NCBI GenBank assembly: GCA_030427805.1
Contig: JAUICP010000009.1
Span: 1 to 64,000, forward strand
From: Bdellovibrionia bacterium
GTDB taxonomy: Bacteria; Bdellovibrionota; Bdellovibrionia; Bdellovibrionales; JAGQZY01
DNA: 64,000 bases
Direction of reading: 5' to 3'
Numbering within the stretch: position 1 is the first letter of the stretch; each line of letters begins with the position of its first letter. The position numbers and the translations under genes were made by a program. The notes below the pieces were generated by a model. That model ran no database searches. It had not been told where the DNA came from and was given only the letters and a program-made list of their open reading frames with translations. Below are positions 59,923 to 64,000 of the stretch, piece by piece.

Positions 59923-61434
59923 TTACTGGCCACAAATTAGATTATTATTAAGTGCTACATTTCCTGTGGCGACTGATGCTGTATGATCATTTGAAACTGC
60001 GTTAAGGGGAGCAACAGCGGGAGATATTGCCGCATTTGAGAAAGTAATTGGCTGCTCTGGAATATTATAGTCAGGGAGGCTCCCACAGCTTGTGGTAAAT
60101 TCACCCTTGGCGCTCATTCGCACCAGCATCGGTTGGTGAAGACTATTACCAATTGTTAAGGACTGTGTAGAGAGCGTCGCTAAGTAGGCGCCATTCTCGA
60201 GGCGAATGATCGGGTGTTGGTCAGTCATCTCTTCATCGATGCCCGCCAAACCGCGAAGAAAGTTTCTACTCAGATCAGATGTATTAATTTCACCAAAGTA
60301 AACATCCGAGTCCGGAGAAGGGTCTCCTGCCAATGTTGAAGATCTAAAGATAAATCCCAATTGCCCTTCTTTTTCTTTGGTAATCCCGCGAATGACATCA
60401 CTGTCCGCCGTACCAAAGACGACGGCTTCGTTAGTATTATCTTGAATATTGTGCTTTAAAATGAAGGCGTCGTTATCGCCAAAAGGACCATTGGCTATCA
60501 TTCCGCCGAGAACGAGTTCGCCACTTTCCAGCTTTTCGATGGCCCAAGGGAGCTCAAAATTATTGGCCGGACCATCAAAGGCAATTCCGTTCAACACAGC
60601 CCCATCATTTTCATTGATATGAAGAGCGACTGCTTGTGTTTGATTGCCAGCGTCCCGTAACAGTCCCGTCACCCAAACCTCTTCGTCGTTGACGACAGTG
60701 ACTTGGCGAAAGGTTTGCGACGCTTGGAGGCCTCCGTAAGTATTTGACCACTGAACAGCGCCATTTTGGTCAAGCTTCATTATAATTCCAGAGCTTAAAT
60801 TAAGGTCGGCCGCATTTCGAAGGCGACCAGCAATATAAATATCTGTTCCCTTGGCATCTATGGCATAGGCTTCTTCGTAGTCGACAGTACCAATGTTCCT
60901 AGACCATATAAGTTGGCCGGCAGCGGAGATTCGCGCCAAGTAAACATCACCATTTCGGGTTGCCCCTTGAAAAAATGAAAAGGCGAGGCCTGCAACAATA
61001 ACTGAATCATCGGCGAGTCGAACAAGATCAAAGAGCTGATCGTCATCTCCACCTTCGATAGAAATAGCCCAAATTGGAGTTCCCGAGTTGTTTGTCGACA
61101 TAACAAAAAGGTCTTGATCGAGATCAAACCTGCGACCAACGCTAATAATGTTGCCATTTGTGAGTTCCACGCTGGCGTTGAGATAGACGTCAGAATTTGG
61201 GTCGACTTGGCTAAGTACGCGGGCGAAGCTTCCTTCGTGGCTTACATCTGGAGTTGGGGCCGGAGTCGGTTCGGGCGTAGGCTCAGGATTGGTATTGTTC
61301 TGCGGACCTTGGTTGACGTAATTAGTAAAATTTTGATTGAGCTTCAGATCGCCTTCAATACAGTTTTGATAACTGACCATTGAAAGTAACAGAAGTGCGA
61401 AAATAGGAACTATTTTTTCTAAACGCGACAACAT
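59923..61434 (-). CDS. Beta-propeller-like lipoprotein
   Basis: This 503-residue protein has a signal ending in an unusual lipobox, VSYQNC, then a Pro/Thr-rich linker (NPEPTPEPTPAPTPD). About seven repeats of about 55 residues follow, with patterns such as VELTNGNIISVGRRFD, VRLADDSVIVAGLAF, WSNTYGGLQAS and EVWVTGLLRDAG. These resemble SBBP/delta-60 type beta-propellers of surface proteins. It is likely outer-membrane exposed. Confidence 0.75.
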   Translation of the reverse strand: MLSRLEKIVPIFALLLLSMVSYQNCIEGDLKLNQNFTNYVNQGPQNNTNPEPTPEPTPAPTPDVSHEGSFARVLSQVDPNSDVYLNASVELTNGNIISVGRRFDLDQDLFVMSTNNSGTPIWAISIEGGDDDQLFDLVRLADDSVIVAGLAFSFFQGATRNGDVYLARISAAGQLIWSRNIGTVDYEEAYAIDAKGTDIYIAGRLRNAADLNLSSGIIMKLDQNGAVQWSNTYGGLQASQTFRQVTVVNDEEVWVTGLLRDAGNQTQAVALHINENDGAVLNGIAFDGPANNFELPWAIEKLESGELVLGGMIANGPFGDNDAFILKHNIQDNTNEAVVFGTADSDVIRGITKEKEGQLGFIFRSSTLAGDPSPDSDVYFGEINTSDLSRNFLRGLAGIDEEMTDQHPIIRLENGAYLATLSTQSLTIGNSLHQPMLVRMSAKGEFTTSCGSLPDYNIPEQPITFSNAAISPAVAPLNAVSNDHTASVATGNVALNNNLICGQ

Positions 61435-61761
61435 TAAGATTTGACCCCACTATATATTTACTGACCCTGTCTCTATAATAGATGTAGTAAGCTGAGATAG
61501 AAAATTCTATCGGAGTTATTCTCATAATCATTCGATCTCAAGTGTTTCAAAATGAAACAATATAACTCTATTAGTCTCCTAAACTGTCAAAAAAACCTTC
61601 AACAAGACTTTTTTGGTGTAAACTATGCAGACAAGAGGAATGACTGGTTGGCCCTTTCCAAAATAAGGGATATCAAAGCTTTAGCGAGCGTAAGTGACAC
61701 TGCTTTTAACAAACTAAATACGTTCTACGTTTCCGGATACTAGGTTAAGGAGATTGTCTTA
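61435..61761. other. Intergenic region before the L,D-transpeptidase-like gene
   Basis: A frame of 63 codons (61552-61743) starts with ATG but has no ribosome-binding site and no recognisable product, so I do not call it. AAGGAG just before 61762 is the ribosome-binding site of the following gene. Promoters for both divergent genes must be here, but none is clear enough to call. Confidence 0.4.
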
Positions 61762-63012
61762 ATGTCTATTAAGATCAAAGTATCTAATATTTGTAATACC
61801 CTCATATTTATATTCTCACTACTTATTGTTACGAGTTTTTCTCAGGCAATGCCTGGTAGCTATACTCCTGCATCGGGAGATGATAATTACGGTCAAGACT
61901 ATGCTGGACGACAGCGGTCAGGGCGATGCAGTGGTGTTCCTGCCGAAGTGATACGTGTGGCTCGAGGAATGATCGACCTTCGAAATAGTTGTGGTGCCCT
62001 CAGCATTATATCTAATCGCAATAAGCCAGTGATGGTGGCGGATCTTTCTAATGATGATGGCAGTTTTTATGTGTTTAGTGCCAATGGTCAGTGCCAGAGA
62101 AAAATTACTTCTAATTCTTGGGGGCACGGTGGGGCTGGACCGAGAAGTGATGTCGATCCGGAGGCCTGTTCTCGAGGCGGATCCAACTTAAATCCCGCAG
62201 GACTCCATGTCACAGATGCGAGTCACAATACTGCCAAGTTTCCGAGTGGTACGGCACTTCTGATGCGTGGTTTGGATGGGCAGAGAAGTGAAGGCCGAGG
62301 TGTTTTAATTCATGGTGGTCACCCAATGGCTACGAGTTCTTCCATTGGTTGCAATGCCATGAGTGACTCTGATTTCAGGTATTGTCGCGATCAGGCGGGT
62401 GGTGGAGCCCTCGTCTATAATTATTTTGGAAACAACAGACCCAGTGATCCGAGTTGTCGAGCGGGCTACCGACCCAATGGTGGGCTGCCTTCGTGTTCTT
62501 CGTTTACTCCCCATTTACTACCTCCTTCACTGGGCGGTGGAAGGAATGAAGCGAGAATTGAAAGTGATCCGCTTGATCATTTCTTTGTTCCCGCCATTGC
62601 AAAGCTTTTTAAAATTGATTCCGCTCAAGCTCTTGGGATTGTTGAGTACCCCATAAAATCAGGGACGGCGATCAAGGTTGTTAAATTTGACCCTGAGTTG
62701 CGCCTCTATGAAGTCATTATGGTAGAGCAAGACGCTGTTGGCCCCAACTATGCTGACGTTAAGGATTTAATGAAGGCCCTTGGTTTTTCTCAGGAAAAGA
62801 TCGAGATGTTCAAAGAAAATCCACGAAATATTTTTGGTGCTGAGTACAATTTAAAAGAAAACCTAGAATTACAGAACTATAGCCAAATTATATCTCGTTT
62901 TCCTAAGTATAAACTCGTCGAAATGAAAAACGAGTGGGAGCGGAAAAAGAGATTGAAACAAGAGGAACAAAAGAGGCGAATCGAATCCGGTCGCTCTCCA
63001 GCTTCCAACTAA
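61762..63012 (+). CDS. Secreted L,D-transpeptidase-like protein (YkuD_2)
   Basis: This 416-residue protein has a signal peptide (IFIFSLLIVTSFSQA). The catalytic region reads GRGVLIHGGHPMATSSSIGCNAMSD, with the His-Gly and S-x-GC motif of the PF13645 murein L,D-transpeptidase family. The Cys would cross-link or modify peptidoglycan. The C-terminal 150 residues are charged and helical (KALGFSQEKIEMFKENP, NEWERKKRLKQEEQKRR) and not recognised. It ends in a strong terminator shared with the LysR gene. Confidence 0.8.
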   Translation: MSIKIKVSNICNTLIFIFSLLIVTSFSQAMPGSYTPASGDDNYGQDYAGRQRSGRCSGVPAEVIRVARGMIDLRNSCGALSIISNRNKPVMVADLSNDDGSFYVFSANGQCQRKITSNSWGHGGAGPRSDVDPEACSRGGSNLNPAGLHVTDASHNTAKFPSGTALLMRGLDGQRSEGRGVLIHGGHPMATSSSIGCNAMSDSDFRYCRDQAGGGALVYNYFGNNRPSDPSCRAGYRPNGGLPSCSSFTPHLLPPSLGGGRNEARIESDPLDHFFVPAIAKLFKIDSAQALGIVEYPIKSGTAIKVVKFDPELRLYEVIMVEQDAVGPNYADVKDLMKALGFSQEKIEMFKENPRNIFGAEYNLKENLELQNYSQIISRFPKYKLVEMKNEWERKKRLKQEEQKRRIESGRSPASN

Positions 63013-63039
63013 AAAAAGCTCCCACATGGGAGCTTTTTT
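63012..63039. terminator. Bidirectional terminator
   Basis: The arms AAAAAAGCTCCCA and TGGGAGCTTTTTT form a 13-bp perfect stem with a 2-nt gap, giving U runs on both strands. It lies between the convergent transpeptidase-like and LysR genes and should end both transcripts. Confidence 0.9.
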
Positions 63040-63051
63040 AATGCCCTACTA

Positions 63052-63957
63052 TCAAAGTAAGTCGATAAGTTCATTCTTGATGCGAGCAAAAAGGTTGTGG
63101 CTGACGTAATCGGAACGCACACTTAAGTAGAGAGGGCGCTTCACGTCTTTCCACTGGTTGACTTTAATCCTCTTTAACTTCTTCTCTTCAAGTTTTTCCT
63201 TGCAAAGGATGTCTGGCAGAAAAGCCACCATCTGTGATAATTCTACAATTTGGACGGCGGCATCAGCCGTAGTCGTTTCGGCCCCGATATTTCTTTGTTT
63301 ACGAGAAAGTGGGCAAAGGTCTTTTCCGGTTTGAAAACCTTCGGCAGGAGACCAGTAGGTCGGCAAAACAAAGTCGCATTTTTTAATGACCTCCACATCT
63401 TCTGATTTTTTTAAAGGGGAGTTTCGTCCTGCATAGAGTGACCAAGTCATCTCGCCAATTTCTTCGCTGTACCAGGTATTGGGCCACTCGAGGCGATCGG
63501 CGTGAATACATATTTCGAAAGCCCCTCGCAAGCCACTATTAATCATTTGTTCGGGGGAAAGATTAATGAAGGTGAGTTTATATTGGTTAGGGTCAATCGA
63601 GAGAAAAGCCTTAGTAATGAGATAAGTGATCATAAATGAAGTTCCACAGACACCAAACTTTTTCTTCGCTCGCATATCGTCTTTGTGGATCAGGTTTTCT
63701 AAATCCTCATAGCTTTTTAGAATCTTTTGGATACTTTTGAGCCCTTCACTCCCTTTAGTGGTTAAAAGAAGGCCACGGGGACTTCTCTCAAAGACCTTAA
63801 AACCAAATTTCCGTTCGATATTTTGTAGCTTTTTAGAGATCGCTCCGGCCTGGCTTTGTAAACGTCGAGCCGTTTCTCTTAAATTAGAGGTGCGTGAGAG
63901 TTCGTTAATGAGATGAAGGTCGCCGACGGAAAGTTTATCGATTCCCTGAGATTCCAT
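63052..63957 (-). CDS. LysR-family transcriptional regulator
   Basis: This 301-residue protein has an N-terminal winged HTH (LHLINELSRTSNLRETARRLQSQAGAISKKLQNIERKFG then FKVFERSPRGLLLTTKG) and a C-terminal substrate-binding-like domain (VCGTSFMITYLITKAF onward). The effector is unknown. It is likely a DNA-binding regulator of a neighbouring gene outside the window, since it faces left and its divergent neighbour is not seen here. Confidence 0.85.
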   Translation of the reverse strand: MESQGIDKLSVGDLHLINELSRTSNLRETARRLQSQAGAISKKLQNIERKFGFKVFERSPRGLLLTTKGSEGLKSIQKILKSYEDLENLIHKDDMRAKKKFGVCGTSFMITYLITKAFLSIDPNQYKLTFINLSPEQMINSGLRGAFEICIHADRLEWPNTWYSEEIGEMTWSLYAGRNSPLKKSEDVEVIKKCDFVLPTYWSPAEGFQTGKDLCPLSRKQRNIGAETTTADAAVQIVELSQMVAFLPDILCKEKLEEKKLKRIKVNQWKDVKRPLYLSVRSDYVSHNLFARIKNELIDLL

Positions 63958-64000
63958 ATAAGCCCCCTAGGCTGTCTCTTGGGCCATAGCCCTAGCCAGC

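Noticed and set aside
61552-61743. Small plus-strand gene before the L,D-transpeptidase-like gene
   Set aside because: No ribosome-binding site, signal or recognisable motif; kept only as intergenic.

Overview
The window looks like chromosomal DNA of a Gram-negative, delta-like predatory-type bacterium, most probably Bdellovibrionota. The grounds are a pheS-pheT-ihfA-merR block, many secreted lipoproteins (two with an unusual Q-N-C lipobox), and abundant sensor kinases and secreted hydrolases. This assignment comes from gene content and remembered family patterns, not from any search.

Layout. 1-7075 is conserved chromosome: a SpoU-type RNA methyltransferase and rsmG on the minus strand, then pheS, pheT, an IHF-alpha-like gene and a MerR regulator on the plus strand, then a STAS-like protein. 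A tRNA-Pro(GGG) gene lies at 7076-7152. Its 3' end is the left boundary of an integrated element of about 33 kb (7138-40300), bounded by an 18-bp direct repeat. From 40301 the chromosome resumes with secreted and envelope proteins: a frameshifted polysaccharide-lyase-like gene, lipoproteins, two c-type cytochrome lipoproteins followed by a permease fused to an FG-GAP/UnbV domain, a small regulator operon, a histidine kinase, a subtilase, a phospholipase D-like enzyme, an M48 peptidase with a TerB-like tail, a beta-propeller lipoprotein, an L,D-transpeptidase-like protein and a LysR regulator.

The element is an integrative and conjugative element (ICE). Its left half, on the minus strand, carries a large serine recombinase, small regulators, an FtsK-like ATPase, a replication-relaxation-like protein and a collinear type IV secretion set (VirB10, B9, B8, B6, B5, B4, B3, B2 when read left to right). 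Two sigma-region-4-like proteins stand at the head of that operon. I see no classical relaxase and no VirB11. The centre, on the plus strand, carries a five-gene cluster: a sigma-54-dependent response regulator, a radical SAM/SPASM enzyme, a 107-residue secreted small protein, an orphan oligopeptide-binding lipoprotein and a hybrid histidine kinase. It is preceded by an excellent sigma-54 promoter and palindromic enhancer-like sites. Two surface proteins follow (a LysM/beta-barrel protein and a LamG lipoprotein), then a RecD2-like helicase. The right end holds a tyrosine integrase broken by an IS256-family insertion with an 8-bp target duplication, two small genes, and a dense set of inverted repeats and hairpins beside the right attachment repeat.

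My best candidate for an undescribed system is the radical SAM, small secreted protein, peptide-binding lipoprotein, hybrid kinase and sigma-54 regulator cluster. I read it as a possible modified-peptide signalling circuit that could control conjugation of the element. A second candidate is the chromosomal trio of two haem-binding lipoproteins with the permease-UnbV fusion. Both functional readings are inference from domains and gene order.
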